Source: Pegea sp. RAD2-039 (lineage: Eukaryota > Chordata > Thaliacea > Salpida > Salpidae). From it: 64,000 nt of DNA. Location of the stretch: positions 124,001 through 188,000 of the forward strand of contig JAQGEQ010000258.1 of assembly GCA_034620365.1 (NCBI GenBank). Reading direction: 5' to 3'. Below the pieces are notes generated by a model. The model made no database searches. It worked only from the letters and a program-made list of their open reading frames with translations, and was not told the origin of the DNA. The translations under genes were made by a program, and so were the position numbers. The first letter of the stretch is position 1. Each line of letters begins with the position of its first letter. This document shows positions 52,201 to 64,000 of the stretch, one piece after another.

Positions 52201-54535
52201 TTAATTAATAAGATTTCTTTCCCTTTTGTTGTTTTAAAAGTGAGCAAATCAATAAATTTTTCTGATTTTGTAATAAAAGGAAATAACTTAAGTTAAAAGA
52301 TTATGCAAGAGGTTTCTTAAAAAGAATTGTCTAAATTAAGTAACCTTAAAGAAGATTTTATTCACAGGTAATCAGTTATCTCCTTAAATGCAAATACTAA
52401 TTTGCATCAGTGGAGATTGTAGTTGGATTTGAATGATTAGATTCACTTCAATTATCATTTATGTCACCAAAGGTTGTCAAAAATGCCATTTACTAAAGTT
52501 TTAGAAATGAATATGGTATAAGTGGTCGTAGATAAATAAGATGAAGAACTTGACTACGCTAAGTACACTATAAAGCGTTTTGTAGTTTTCAAAACATAAA
52601 AAGCTCACCAACAAATCCAATCAAATTAGCAACTGTTCTTTCTTTTTCTGAAAACCAAGCTTCTGCTGTTTTAGCTGGACAATAGGTACAAAACGGCTGC
52701 CCAATGGCTATGACAGACTGCCCTAGAAATAGGAAAGCCAATTTCCCAGTGTGTGAAAGGCCTCCAATAGTACTATAAATTCACAAATTTGAATTTTGTT
52801 TTTAAAAAAAGATCAAGTAATTATCACCTTAAAACTCTTATGCCACTTCCTAAGCCCATGCTCCAAGCACAAAATAAAAAGGAGGGTCTTAGACCGTATC
52901 TTTCAATCAAGAACGTCGCGACGCTTCCTACTGGAATAGCCGAAAAAAGAAAGATCACTGAAAGAAGGTTGATGGATACAAGTTCAGTATCATAATATTT
53001 GGCAGCACTATATGGCACGATAGAAAACGTCAACCAGTTCTGAAAAATAAACTGTTTTAAGATCTAAATTTCTTTACAGTTTATCTTTTTAATTTTTATT
53101 AGTTAAATAGCTTTTTTAAAAGTATCAAAAGCTAAACAAATAAGAAACAATTTTAATAGAATACAAAGTATATTTCGACTAAAATTAAAAAAGTTTTATG
53201 AAATTATAAATTACTTAATAGATTTTTTAATCGAAATATTGAACATTATACCATTCTTTAATAATTAAGTAATTAGTATTTATGTTAGCTGAAACTTCAC
53301 TGTAATCTGCAATAAAAATTTCAAATTCAACGATCTTTGTTAGTTTTTAAGCAATTGAAGTTATGGAGAAATTCTATATCAATCATTTTCACAAGCTTTT
53401 TTTAAAATTATTGCAAATTAAATATTTTTTTCTTCGAGATAGTTTACATTACAAACACTTTAGTAAACATTTGTTTTGAAATCTTATTATCTACAACAGA
53501 TCACTACAAATACAATTATATGTTTTTATATGAAATCATCAAAACATGTTTTTCGTATAAAAATTAATTAAACATAAAATAGAAAAGTACGTTTTGGTTA
53601 CTTCCCATAATAAAATTAAATATCCATTTTTCCTAATATGTTAGCATCAAGCATTTGAGTCACAAAAAGTATAAATATTGATTGATAAATATCAACTAAT
53701 TGATGAGGCATTCCAATCTAACTTTTAGGCGAAAACTTTTAGCACACATATTATCATAGATACTTTGTTGTACATAAACTTAGCTTCGGATCAGAAGTCT
53801 ATGATTGTGCTGTAATCATTCTTATATATAAAAGTGTTACTAAAAATCAAAAAGCTAAATCACGGAAAACTTCTGCAAGTCAAGATCAAATATAATTCTC
53901 ATCAAATTGTTGCAGATAGTGGTATTTAAGGTTGTTGATGCTACAATTCAAAGTTATCATTATGCAGCCAGAAAAGCGATCGTTATTCAATAATTAATTA
54001 ATTGAGATCTTAAAAAAATATCATACAAATTTATTTGTGAAATATTTCGTAGTTAATAATTATTTATAAAAAATAATTCGATTTATTAGGCATAGTTATT
54101 ACTCAAAAAAAACTTTGTAGTACTTTAAAATAGTCTCCATCCAGTCTTATAAGAAGTAAATTGCACAAGTTGAATCATTACAAAAAAATTCCTTATAAAA
54201 GATTTTATTATAATTTATTGCAGCTATCTAATAAAAAGCATAAATAAAAATAGTTTCACCTCATACAAAAACTAAAAGTGAAACTTTTATTTATATGTTT
54301 TATTTAATTACTACAATCAATACTTTTTAAACTGTTTTTCATTTGTAATCATTTTAATTCTTGCAATTTGATAAACAGTTGTAATAATTAATTATTTGTT
54401 AATCATAAAACTATTTAATTGAATTATAATACTTACCGCAGCTCCACAAAAGTTTAAGAGGCAAAGAATAAACAAAACAGCCCATCTTTTCCTGTAAACA
54501 CGATGTTCTTGAGCTTCCTGTGATATATCCGACAT
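49203..54535 (-). CDS. MFS transporter of the SLC49 (FLVCR-related) family
   Basis: Ten exons: 54535-54437, 53039-52828, 52772-52609, 52127-52045, 51886-51746, 51591-51472, 51179-51027, 50387-50233, 49740-49601 and 49330-49203. Phases agree, giving 464 aa. SLC49 members are 12-helix plasma- or organelle-membrane transporters; family substrates proposed include heme, choline and vitamins. Marks seen: VYRKRWAVLFILCLLNF (helix 1), SAIPVGSVATFLIERYGLR (the major-facilitator loop), GQPFCTYCPAKTAEAWF and RTVANLIGFVANPVGV (the family PAK..WF...TA block), and LPVGLELASEVTYPIG, SSGLIVLSG (the FxxxLELxxELTYP block). Length and motifs favour the SLC49A3/MFSD7 branch, but I cannot exclude A1, A2 or A4. 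Intron 1 is 1.4 kb. Intron 8 holds a GC-richer patch (about 49990-50130). Confidence 0.92.
49985..50135 (+). repeat. Possible SINE remnant in an SLC49 intron
   Basis: The patch is less AT-rich than the intron around it. It has an A-box-like TGGCACCTAGTCTAACGG followed at the right distance by a weak B box (GTGGGTTTGAAG). It does not match the other SINEs in the window by eye. Confidence 0.35.
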
Positions 54536-54675
54536 TTGAAGTTTATAGCGACTTTAAATCTTTGTTGTAATATGCTTGGCTGTAAAAATATTATGGTTCA
54601 TATACAGTTGTGAAAATTAATAATTACCTTTTACAACTACTTATTTAATAAGTGACACATTAACAATTCATATAT

Positions 54676-55485
54676 CCCTATCATCTGACTTTAAATGGCA
54701 CAATTATGCTTCCAAGATCTTTGTAAAATAAATCAACCTTGTCTACCTGATTATAAAGTTCTTTGATTCTAAGGATCCATACTTCTTTATCAATCTCTTC
54801 AAATTATACGTACGTCTAATTCTGAATACAATGTCTGTGCATGGGATGCCTTATGAAATTGGTGATATAAAAAAATCGAATCTGTTCAGGCCACATTTAC
54901 GGGATTAGTATGCAGAAAAACTTAATATTAAATACGATAGTTAGAAACATTTAAATATTTAGCTTCTTAAATACTTTGGAAATTCGACGGATTAAATACG
55001 ACTTAATTCTTATTTTTCAAATTATCCATAATTTAATTGACCTTAAATTCGATGCTTTCTTTGTCATTAGTCTTTCCCTCATATAATATCAACTCAGACG
55101 ACACACATTACATCTTAATAAATCCATATCACCTGGTACATTAATCAGAGCAAATTTTATCATACCGCACAATTAGTACTTGGAACCAGCTGCCATCAGA
55201 TATTGTCATGTCAGAATCACTCGTGTTCTTCAAACAGAAGTTGAATCGTTATAATGTTGCCAACATTGCCATTTCTAAACGGTGCTTTTTCACTTTTTTT
55301 GTATTAATAACATTCTAAGTAATTGTTTACTGTTATATGCTTTGAGGACTACTGAAATGTCATGTGTTACATCTTTTGCTTTCTATATTTTTAAGCTAAT
55401 AGATATTATTTGTGAGAATGTGTGTTAGTGGGAGGTGTTCTCTTCAGGCACCCTCTTTCGTATTTATTGAAATAAATAAATATAT
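54676..55485 (+). mobile_element. LINE 3' end (CR1/Jockey-like reverse transcriptase remnant)
   Basis: Plus-strand scraps of a non-LTR reverse-transcriptase C-terminus: DSKDPYFFINLFKLYVRLIL, then EIGDIKKSN, then AEKLNIKYDS, and finally TWNQLPSDIVMSESLVFFKQ, the classic LINE end (WNxLPxxVVxxxSLxxFK). In-frame stops and frameshifts show that it is dead. The 3' UTR is about 190 bp. Its last 56 bp (to about 55467) match the SINE tail at 23.3 kb, and the end runs into AATAAATAAATATATATATA. Bases 54690-54810 match the fragment at 31.1 kb. Confidence 0.8.
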
Positions 55486-57150
55486 ATATATTTATCTAAA
55501 CAAAAGTAAAAGTTAACTACCTGAGAAGAATATTATTGATTAAGATTTGATTTAAGATTGTATTGAGATTATAATCAAAATAATATTCATCGGTCTTATA
55601 ATAAAAAATAAACATTGCTGGAATTATATGTTTTACGTAAAAGTATACAATTATAATTTCAATTAAGATGTTCTTCTTAGCTTTCAAAAAAGTATTTTTA
55701 TTTATAACTAAGTTACTTTAATGAAAATTATATAAAGATTACTATCGAAATCAACACTTTTATTTTAACGTAAAAAAAACAAAAGCTAAATAATAAAAAG
55801 ATATTTATCAAAAATTTGTCTAAGTTCAGATGATATAATAGCTAATGGAATATAAAACAACTTAAAAAGTATTTGCAAAGTTGCAATGTACTTCTAAAAG
55901 CAAATGAGCCCTAAGTACCTTTGATCACCTAGCACAAATTGTTTTTTATGTAACTAGATCTTGACTTAATTTTAGTGTTCCTGCAATAATCGCACTAACC
56001 TAGCATGCTTAAATATAAAATTTAAAATAATAAAAATGAAAACGCAGAAATGTTTGAGTTGTTGAACGATTTAGTAGTTCAATCATTCAAAGTCTTTATA
56101 AATTTATAACAGCTAACAATACAGTTATGTTATAACTACTGAAAATTAATCTAATCAAATGAGTTTTAAGATGTTTTGGTAAGATTATGTTTCGCTTGTG
56201 GTTTCATATTTTTACATTTTTCAAATATTGAACGTTTAAATTTATTGCCTAATTACGGCTCGATTGTACTTTTATAAAATGTCTTTCAGCAGCATTTTTG
56301 CTTTTAAATATTTTATTTATAGTAAAGAACGAGATTTTTTGTTCTCTATTTTCTTATTTTTTAGTTTTTTTTTAGTCCTACAATGAAAACGTTTTTTAAA
56401 ATTTTTTGCCTAACTAGCAATTTAAACAAAATATTTGTTTGAATTGAAGTTTTTTTGATATATCTCCTTTTAATTAAATAAACCGAAACAATTTTAAGTT
56501 GATTTCCATCAAGTTGTTCTACTTTGTAAAAGTTTTTGTTTTAGAGCTTGATTTGCTACGAATAAACAGTTTCATATTTTCCTATTTTCATTAAAACATT
56601 AATTTCAGAAATAAATCGCTTCAATAAAATTGTTATTTTCAAAATGTTTGAATACTTCCAGATTCTAATAAGTTAGAATATTTTTATTTTATAATTTTCT
56701 AAATGTGTAACTTGTTTTTGTGTTTACTCTGTATAAGTTTGAAGAACGTTAAAAGTATGATCTTGAATAACAAAACGTGGTAAATTGTTTCTTGTTCTTG
56801 TAAAATATGTGTTTTCACCGGCAGTAAAATGTTTAACTTCTACCCACTTTATAAATACCTAAAGATTTACTGTGATTGTTTCAGACAAATATATTTAAGC
56901 CTACAAACTTGCACTAACAATGTTTAGAAAATGAAATCATAAACTCCTAATTGTTAAATTGTAAAATAAGCTAATAAATATATATAAAATTTTTCAAATT
57001 AATTATTTGTAAAATAAAAAACTTCAAAATTTAATAATACTAAATAATTTATCTAGTTTTATTGTTATGGAATAAAGAAAGTAAGTCAAAATTGTTCTTA
57101 TTTCTAAGGCCTCGTTATATCTCTTTTCTTTTTTAAGTGCGCCTTAAAGT
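55486..57150. other. Gene-free AT-rich stretch
   Basis: Nothing coding or repetitive was recognised. Confidence 0.5.
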
Positions 57151-57157
57151 GTATGAC

Positions 57158-57475
57158 CGTCTCCGTAATGTAATCATTATCACAGCCCCTGACAGGTAGA
57201 AGGCTTCAGGTACGAGCCAAGACGGATATGTGTTTGCAACAAGGAAAAGCTTATAGCTTGTCACTGTACTCAGTGTCGTTCTGGCAGCTCCTTTGATACC
57301 AGCAGTGCGTAGCTGCATCAGCCCAACTTTTCCGCTGAAGAACCTTTTGGGTATGGAGATTTGAATCCTGCTTCATGGGCAACAGTAGATCTCTATACTT
57401 TCTGTCCTAGCTTACAGTATGGTCGTTCTCCGCCAAAGCACGTCATTTCTTCAAGCTGTAATGTTTATAAACAAA
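57158..57475 (+). mobile_element. SINE, second good copy of the tRNA-Val-like family
   Basis: The head GTCTCCGTAATGTAATCATTATCACAG... is a mutated version of the one at 34722. The body matches from TACTCAGTGTCGTTCTGGCA (about 57265) through GATCTCTATACTTTCTGTCC (about 57390) to ACGTCATTTC. It is on the same strand as the 34.7-kb copy. Confidence 0.68.
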
Positions 57476-60400
57476 AAGTAGCCAAATATAAATATAACAT
57501 TATAAAAGAAATAATAATAGCATCATTAAAATAATTTTGGAAGTTGAGCTCTAAAAGTAGTAATATCAAGATTGTATTTTTTCACAGTGTTACTTAATTT
57601 TTCAAACGTGAACTTCAAATTAGTCTTGTTTTTGTGTAAATTTTTCAAGACTTTTATGCTTGGCCAGTAAAGCGTGTGCCCATATCTGTACCATATGAAT
57701 GAATATTTTCGTGAAGTAATTAAATACTTTCAGGTTATCGTTTTAATAGGGAAGTAATTCAGGCGCAATAGGAAGTGGCTATATTTATTGGTAATTTCAA
57801 CAACTTGTATTGACTCCTAAAATTGTTTATTAATTTTTGTTTATTTTTCCTAAAAGACAATTGTTGTTTAATTTTTTTTTAAATTGAAACAAAATTTTTT
57901 TTTAATTTGAAATATTTTTATATACAAAAACAAATTGAGAAAATTGTTTATCTAAATAATTATTAATATTGTATAAGCTTTTTTGTAAATGTGTTGTAGA
58001 TGGACAATAAAATGAATTTTTGGCTTAGTATTTGAATGTAGGGTTTGTAAAGGTGTATAATTTACATTAAAAGTAGTTTTGTTCACTATTTTGTAGCTTT
58101 AAGTTATTATTATTTTTGTTTTGTTTATTAATTTTAGGTGATTTAATAGTACTTGAGATTGTACATTAAATCTATTTTTATGTTTTTCTTCACCTGCAGT
58201 TTTCTTTTTCAAATAGTTAGTATAAATTATTTTTATCTAAGTTCATTTAAGTTTTATTTCTAGTTTTCTTTATTTATTAGTTATAAATTTTATTAAATAC
58301 AAAAATGTGTTTGTTAAATTTTAGAATAAATAAACATATTTATGAGCATTTGGTTTTTGATTTAGCTTGATATTATCTTGTTGGTAATATAAGTTTATTA
58401 TTAGAAGTTTTAAATTTAGGAATTTTATCTCAAGCTTCATCTATTGTTCTTTCAAAATTTTGAAAATAATATTCTTTAAACACAGCTTAAAAGGAGATTT
58501 AAGCAGTATACCTTATGTTTTATTTAAAAAACTTGTTTAATTTTTGTGATATAGAAAAATAATTATTTAGAAATGTTTTTGAAAAATGGTTTATCGGTTA
58601 TTTTCTCAGAAATTATTTGCGAAATTATAAGTTTAAGTGGTCATTATTACTAAGGAAAGAATATAAAACTTGTGATGATTTTGATTAAGTCAATAATGAA
58701 AATTCCTATATGAAAATAAAAATTTAATAAAGCATTTTTTTAGTTTAAAATGTTTCTAAAATCTATGTTATTTCTATTGGTCAAAACATTTTATAAATTT
58801 TTGGAACTATCTCTTATTGATGTTGCTTATATTTTGATTTCATAGCAAGCAAATAAAGCTCTTTAAATTTAGCTTGTTCTTGCTTGTAAAATATGTTAAT
58901 CAATTTTAAAGTCTTACATGTTGTAACCATTTTTATATTCTTGTATCAGATATATCTAATTTAAATAATATAATTGTTTAGATAAATGTTTGTAAACAAA
59001 ATTTGATTTGTTTTATATTTTTTGATAATCTCTACTCACATTTATCTTAAGTTAAATATTTTTTATACCCTTATGGTAGTTAGCTACCTTGTGCTTTAGT
59101 AAGTTAATTTCTGATCATATCTTATCTTTTTAATTCATTATAATTGATCATAGCTTAGATTATAAAGCTTTTTTGATCTATATTATTCTTACTTTTATTA
59201 ATTGCGTTAATACTTATTATTATCACCACTTACATCTTGTAGTCTCATTCAAAACTTAAAAATTTATTTTATCAAGAAAAATTATTTTGACTTAAATACA
59301 TTAGTTAGAAAAAATTTGTTGAACTTGAATATAGATTTTTATTGTGAAAAGTTTTAGTGATACAAAACAGTAGTTGTTGTTTATTTAAGTAAATATTTAT
59401 GAAATGTCAAATATTACATAAACAAAAAAGTATGGTTTTATCAAAAGGAACAAATTTGTAAAGAATATTAAGCAAAAAATATTAGAAGAGAATGAATAGA
59501 TGGAAGAAACAAAAAAGGCAGAAATCTAAAGCTTAATAAATTTGTTTTCCTGTAATATGAAATGAAGTTGATGTATTGATATTTTGCTATTTGGGATACT
59601 TTTAATTTTTTTCTTCAAACGTTTCTTTTCTGTGCTTGTTATTGAAAATATTTTTTATCATAGACTTTATAGATAATAGATTTTTAAAACTGATTATTTA
59701 ATTAAATAGCTTTGAGAGATTTCATTTTATCACAAGTTGAATTGTAGAATTAGTTTAAGTAAAGATTTTACTAGCTTTTATCTTGCCTAAATTATTGATA
59801 ATTTATTGATAGATTGTTAGGTAGTTATAATAGCTCGGTTTTATCTTTAACATTTATCATTTTAACATTCATTCACTGGTTGTTTAAATCAGATGAAATA
59901 TTATTTGATTATTTTAGTATTTTATTTAGAAATGAATTATTTATTAGTATAATAATTTAAGATTTTTGAATAAATCAATTGTCGGTCTATCCAATTTAAA
60001 AGAAACTGTTTTTACTTTGTAATTTCTAATACGATTTACTAATTTAATACATTCGTGGGTTCTAAAAACAAAAATTCATTATTCTATTCTGTTTAATTTC
60101 ACAAATTCTTTGTTTAAAATTAAAACTGTACATGCCTGTCTGACAACGTGATAAAAACGTTGATTTGTAATATTAGAGAAATTGGTTTTAATACTTAGTG
60201 AAGCACAGCAGATTTATCATAGCTCAGTTTGCTCTATTTTAAGGTTAGTGAGTGTGTTCTTAAAAAAAATCCGAATAGGAATAGATCTATCAAGCCATTT
60301 TAATTACTTCACAACAAAATTATTAATGCCAGCATACAACTGTTGTGTTAGTTTATTAGATAAGTTTAAATGATAAACTTTAACAACAATTTTTGTCCAT

Positions 60401-61740
60401 CTAGATTTATTATAGACTAGTATATGGTTTTACAAGAAGTCGAGTTTGATGTAAAAAAAGAGAAATTTGTTGACTAATTGAAATGAATTTCAACGAAAAT
60501 TCGTTGTTTCAAGAAATATTTTTGCATAAATAAGAGCTTTGTTGTTATAATTATTACTTTTATAATTTTAAAAATATCTATATTTAGCTCAAAATTGGCT
60601 AAAATTGTTTTATGTTTAAACCGTTGTGAGCTAAAACTGAAATTAGATTACTTTTCACATGTAATGTTATTCTGTTAAATCTTCATTATTCAATAATTTT
60701 GTAAATTCTTTTTTATAAGGATATTTTTGTCGTTCTGTTAAGTTTATTTGTGTAAATGATAAGTTGAATTATAGACTGCACAAGTCAATATTTATTGAAT
60801 TAACTTTTAAGCTTTTTAGATCGTTTATTAGATTAACGATGTGAGCTTTTTTGTATGAATTATTTCTTACTTTACCTGATAATGTTTCACTTAATGTCTT
60901 TAATTTTACTTTAATCTATCATTAAACTTCAAAGTTGTTAACACATAATCAGATATCATTCAACAACTCAATAACTTGAAATTATTCTCGATTAAAAATT
61001 ACATTAAAAGTTGGTGGACTTATTCCACCTTTACGATTTATTATCCATTTGCAGAAACTGTTTGATCTTGTCAAAAGTGACTTATCCTTGGCTATTAAGG
61101 CGTTGAACAATTTTCTGTATAAGTCAATCAACATTTTTAAATATATTAATTATTCATTTAACTGTGACTTAAACTACTAAATATTCGTAAAAAACATTAG
61201 AAAACTTCTGAGCGCTTATCTTTACAAACATTAACATCTCTTATCATAAACGTTTATAGCATTTAAAGCTAGTTGACTTTTTTAAGTTTAAATTGATTTC
61301 AGCTTTTTAAACTACCATTTAAAATACCAAAAAATCCGTAGCTTTTTTCATACATATAAAAATGAATTAAAAGGTGAAGTGTTAAATTAAAATTTCCAGT
61401 ATGACTTATGTGATTTTAAATTGTCAATTTTTTATGGTTAAATTTACTTTTAAATCATGTCACTATTTCATAGGTGAATAAGTATCTAAAATAATTAAAA
61501 GTTTCAAGTTCAGCTTGAAAACATAAGTACAGTTTGTCTACGATATTCATAATTTTTAAGTGCGTTTAAGGAATTTTAAACTACAAAATTGTTTAATTTA
61601 ATTCTACCTTTAACTTTCCAATTTTTTAGGCCTTGCTAAAGTTTTATTTCATCCTAAACTTTACAATCAACTTAATAAAATTTTAAGTTTGAATAAAAAG
61701 TCGGGTAAAATGATGTCAATTTGTTCATTGTTACATGATC
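57476..61740. other. Gene-free AT-rich stretch
   Basis: Very AT-rich. A 63-codon open frame at 60182-60373 shows no splice sites or family signature. No repeats or genes are supported. Confidence 0.45.
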
Positions 61741-61747
61741 TGATTTT

Positions 61748-63724
61748 ATGGATGAGCGTATAACTGAAGCAAGTGGTTATATATTTCATGAGTGCTTGCC
61801 GATATGCACACCACTTGAGAACGGTATTTTTCAAACAATTGATTTTAAAGGAGAAGGTTGTGTTCGTATTGAAGTTTACTGTATTTGTGATATTTGACTT
61901 AAATTTATTTCCATATCATGCTCTTTTATTTTAGGTTAATTTGTTAACATATAATGGCTAGTTTGCATAAATTGTTTTATTTGTTTATAATAATTGTAAG
62001 TACAATATTTAAACTTCTTTTCTAGACTAAAGTTACTCTTAATTAAAGAAAAATGTATTCATGAAAGATTAATATTTTACTTGCACCAAAATGTAAATAG
62101 ATTCTATGCAACACTTAGCGAATGGGAGCAGCATTAATTTTTTAACTAATTTATTTTTCAAATTATTTCAAACAGTGTTTCAAAATTTGGTAGATGAAGA
62201 ATATGATAAATAAAAAAAAGAAAGAACATTAATACATTAAATTTAAAAAATGTTTTAGCTAATTAATTTTGCTTATGCTGTTTCATCAATAAACTAGAAA
62301 GCAAAAAGTTGCTTGCATGAAACTTTTCTAACAATACATTTAAAACCTATCTAGTGTTTGTCCAGTGTTATTTGTTCTTCTAGTATAACCTGAAGTATTT
62401 TAGAGAAAAAAACTTGACGTCTTTTAACTTCATTACTTTTATGGTCGACTTCAAATATGGAATTCAAACATTGATAAAAATAGAGTCACGCTTGAGGTTA
62501 TAATTTCATTTAAATGGAAATGTTTGATTCTTCCACCGTCAAACTCACATTTATTTTTTAGCCTTTCTTTATACAAACAGCAAATAAGTGATTTGTTTAA
62601 ACTTTAGCTAAGAATTTCTTTACTTAAAAAACAAGTTTTGTGTTATTTTCTAGAAAGTTTTGTTTTTTTATATTACCTCGTTTTAACATCTTTTAGCTGC
62701 AAAATTATTTCAAAATATTATTTGATCTATTTTTCAGATAATAAGAAATCAACTTTAAAATAAGTCTCAGTCTTGAGACTAATCAATAGAAAAATAAATA
62801 TAAGAACAAACAGATGAGATATCAATTGTATGATTAGTTCTTAATGTTGTTTAAAGTATTTCACAATCATTAAACAGTTTTTTTCCTAATTATTTTCCTG
62901 ATTTACTAATTCTTCTAAAATGATGCAAAAAAACTAGTATGTAAATTAATTTTTAACAAAAAAATATTTAAAAAGTAAGCTAGTTTAGAAAGTCTGCGTT
63001 TAGATGATACAATCTATTTTTTAACATGTTTAGTTTCTTTTAGTTGGATATTTACACTCCCATCACTTGTTTCAATAAGATTTTTAGAGGTGCAAACAAT
63101 ACTTTTGCTTACTTTTTCATGTTAGATTGCATACGAAATATCAGTTCTTAAAAATTTACTTCTAATATTTAGCAAGTATTTTATAGCTGATTATTCTTGA
63201 AAAAAAAGATATAGATAAAATTTAGTAAATTTAATTTGGTTTATATTTGTGTTTCACTACACCTTATTAAAGATAAAAATATATTTTTTTGTGGTTTTTT
63301 CCTTTTAACTCAATTTTGTTTTTATATCAACAGTAGAATTTTTTAATATCTATGAGTGATATCTTATTATATTTTATCAAATTATAAGTTAAACAAAATT
63401 AATAGAATGTAAGACGCCTATACAAAATTATTGCATCAAATCACATAAACTATTTTAACAATTTAAATGAAGCTTTAGTAAATAAGAACTTTTCTTGCAT
63501 TCAGAACTTTTATAAACTCTTTAATTCTTTTATTTAATATTTTTATTTTTTATTTTTTAGAAGGCTGTGAAGCCGTTAAATTAGTTGTTAAGTTGTATGA
63601 GTTTCAGTTGATATATCTGCTAACTATTGTCACTATCAAATCTAATCTTTTGATGTTTGGATACGAGAAAAGCGGATCTATCAGTGATATTTTGTATAAA
63701 ATCACTTTGTTTCATTTAAATTAA
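61748..63724 (+). CDS. Weak candidate: two-exon gene of 90 aa
   Basis: Exon 61748-61856 starts with ATG and is open for 36 codons (MDERITEASGYIFHECL..., ending FKGE). It ends in phase 1 at a GGTTGTG donor. Exon 63561-63724 follows a strong acceptor (TTATTTTTTAG), is open in phase 1 for 53 codons and stops with TAA. Both pieces have a codon mix less Lys/Asn-biased than the surroundings. The joined product (90 aa) is partly hydrophobic (LIYLLTIVTI) and matches nothing I know. The donor is poor and the intron is 1.7 kb. The pieces may be unrelated, or belong to a gene that continues past the window. Confidence 0.25.
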
Positions 63725-64000
63725 AGTTCCTGTCCATTTGTTGCTTGTGCTTGGTCAAAAAAATTCAATTGTTTTGAAACTTATCGAGTCTTTGTTGAAC
63801 TTTAGTCTTTCTGAAGTTCAAATTTTTTGCACAAAATTGTTCACTGAATTATTATAAGGTGCAACATTTGTTTCCTTATATGCGAATATTGGGTTTGTTC
63901 TTTATTGTTTATCACTTCAGATACATTAATTTTGACTTATCTATAGTTTTTCTTGCCATTTAAGCTGTTTTTGTTATTATTTCTGATACCAACTTTGGAA
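63725..64000. other. AT-rich window end
   Basis: No features were seen. Confidence 0.4.

Noticed and set aside
52789..52995. 68-aa plus-strand frame over an SLC49 exon
   Set aside because: It is the antisense shadow of SLC49 exon 2, whose minus-strand reading has clear transporter motifs.
57133..57318. 61-aa minus-strand frame
   Set aside because: It lies within the SINE copy; the repeat explains it.

Overview
This is an intron-rich, very AT-rich nuclear window from an animal. The evidence is standard GT-AG introns, several complete metazoan-type genes (a TIMP, a uridine phosphorylase, a monoacylglycerol lipase, a TMCO3-type Kef antiporter and an SLC49-type transporter) and remnants of animal-style LINEs, SINEs and an LTR element. 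Base composition, short introns and retroelement types fit a flatworm or a cnidarian such as Hydra. The lineage cannot be fixed from the window alone. Nothing looks bacterial, and no true tRNA, rRNA or CRISPR array was seen. All gene models were spliced by eye; phases were checked by exon-length arithmetic, and no transcript evidence was available.

Layout. 0.2-0.6 kb (-): small secreted Cys-containing protein. 4.7-5.3 kb (-): two-exon unknown protein. 9.6-14.5 kb (+): 18-exon membrane-anchored coiled-coil protein, tentatively EVC/EVC2-like, tail-to-tail with MGLL at 14.6-16.4 kb (-). 18.3-19.75 kb: decayed LTR retroelement. 20.05-21.9 kb (-): complete TIMP. 22.6-23.45 kb: a detached copy of two small exons from a gene 5.7 kb away, then a tRNA-derived SINE. 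23.9-27.0 kb (+): uridine phosphorylase.

28.1-41.1 kb (-): four head-to-tail genes (here A, B, C, D) for small intracellular proteins. They are built from many tiny exons (15-64 nt) and one longer C-terminal exon. A, B and C share a Pro-Gly-Phe-Ser-Gly motif ending exon 2; A and D end in the same four residues, ETNV. I do not recognise the family, and it is the best candidate here for something undescribed. Gene A carries alternative small exons whose phases allow two in-frame transcripts.

42.5-43.4 kb: LINE remnant. 44.5-48.3 kb (+): TMCO3. 49.2-54.5 kb (-): SLC49/FLVCR-type transporter. 54.7-55.5 kb: LINE 3' end whose tail matches the tail of the SINE at 23.3 kb. 55.5-64 kb: almost gene-free, with one SINE and one weak two-exon gene candidate.

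Six genes have a consensus 3' splice site only 6-22 nt upstream of the ATG, which suggests 5' UTR introns or spliced-leader trans-splicing. The genes do not form one pathway. The housekeeping genes (lipid hydrolysis, nucleoside salvage, cation exchange, solute export) stand independently, and the only functional cluster visible is the tandem family A-D.
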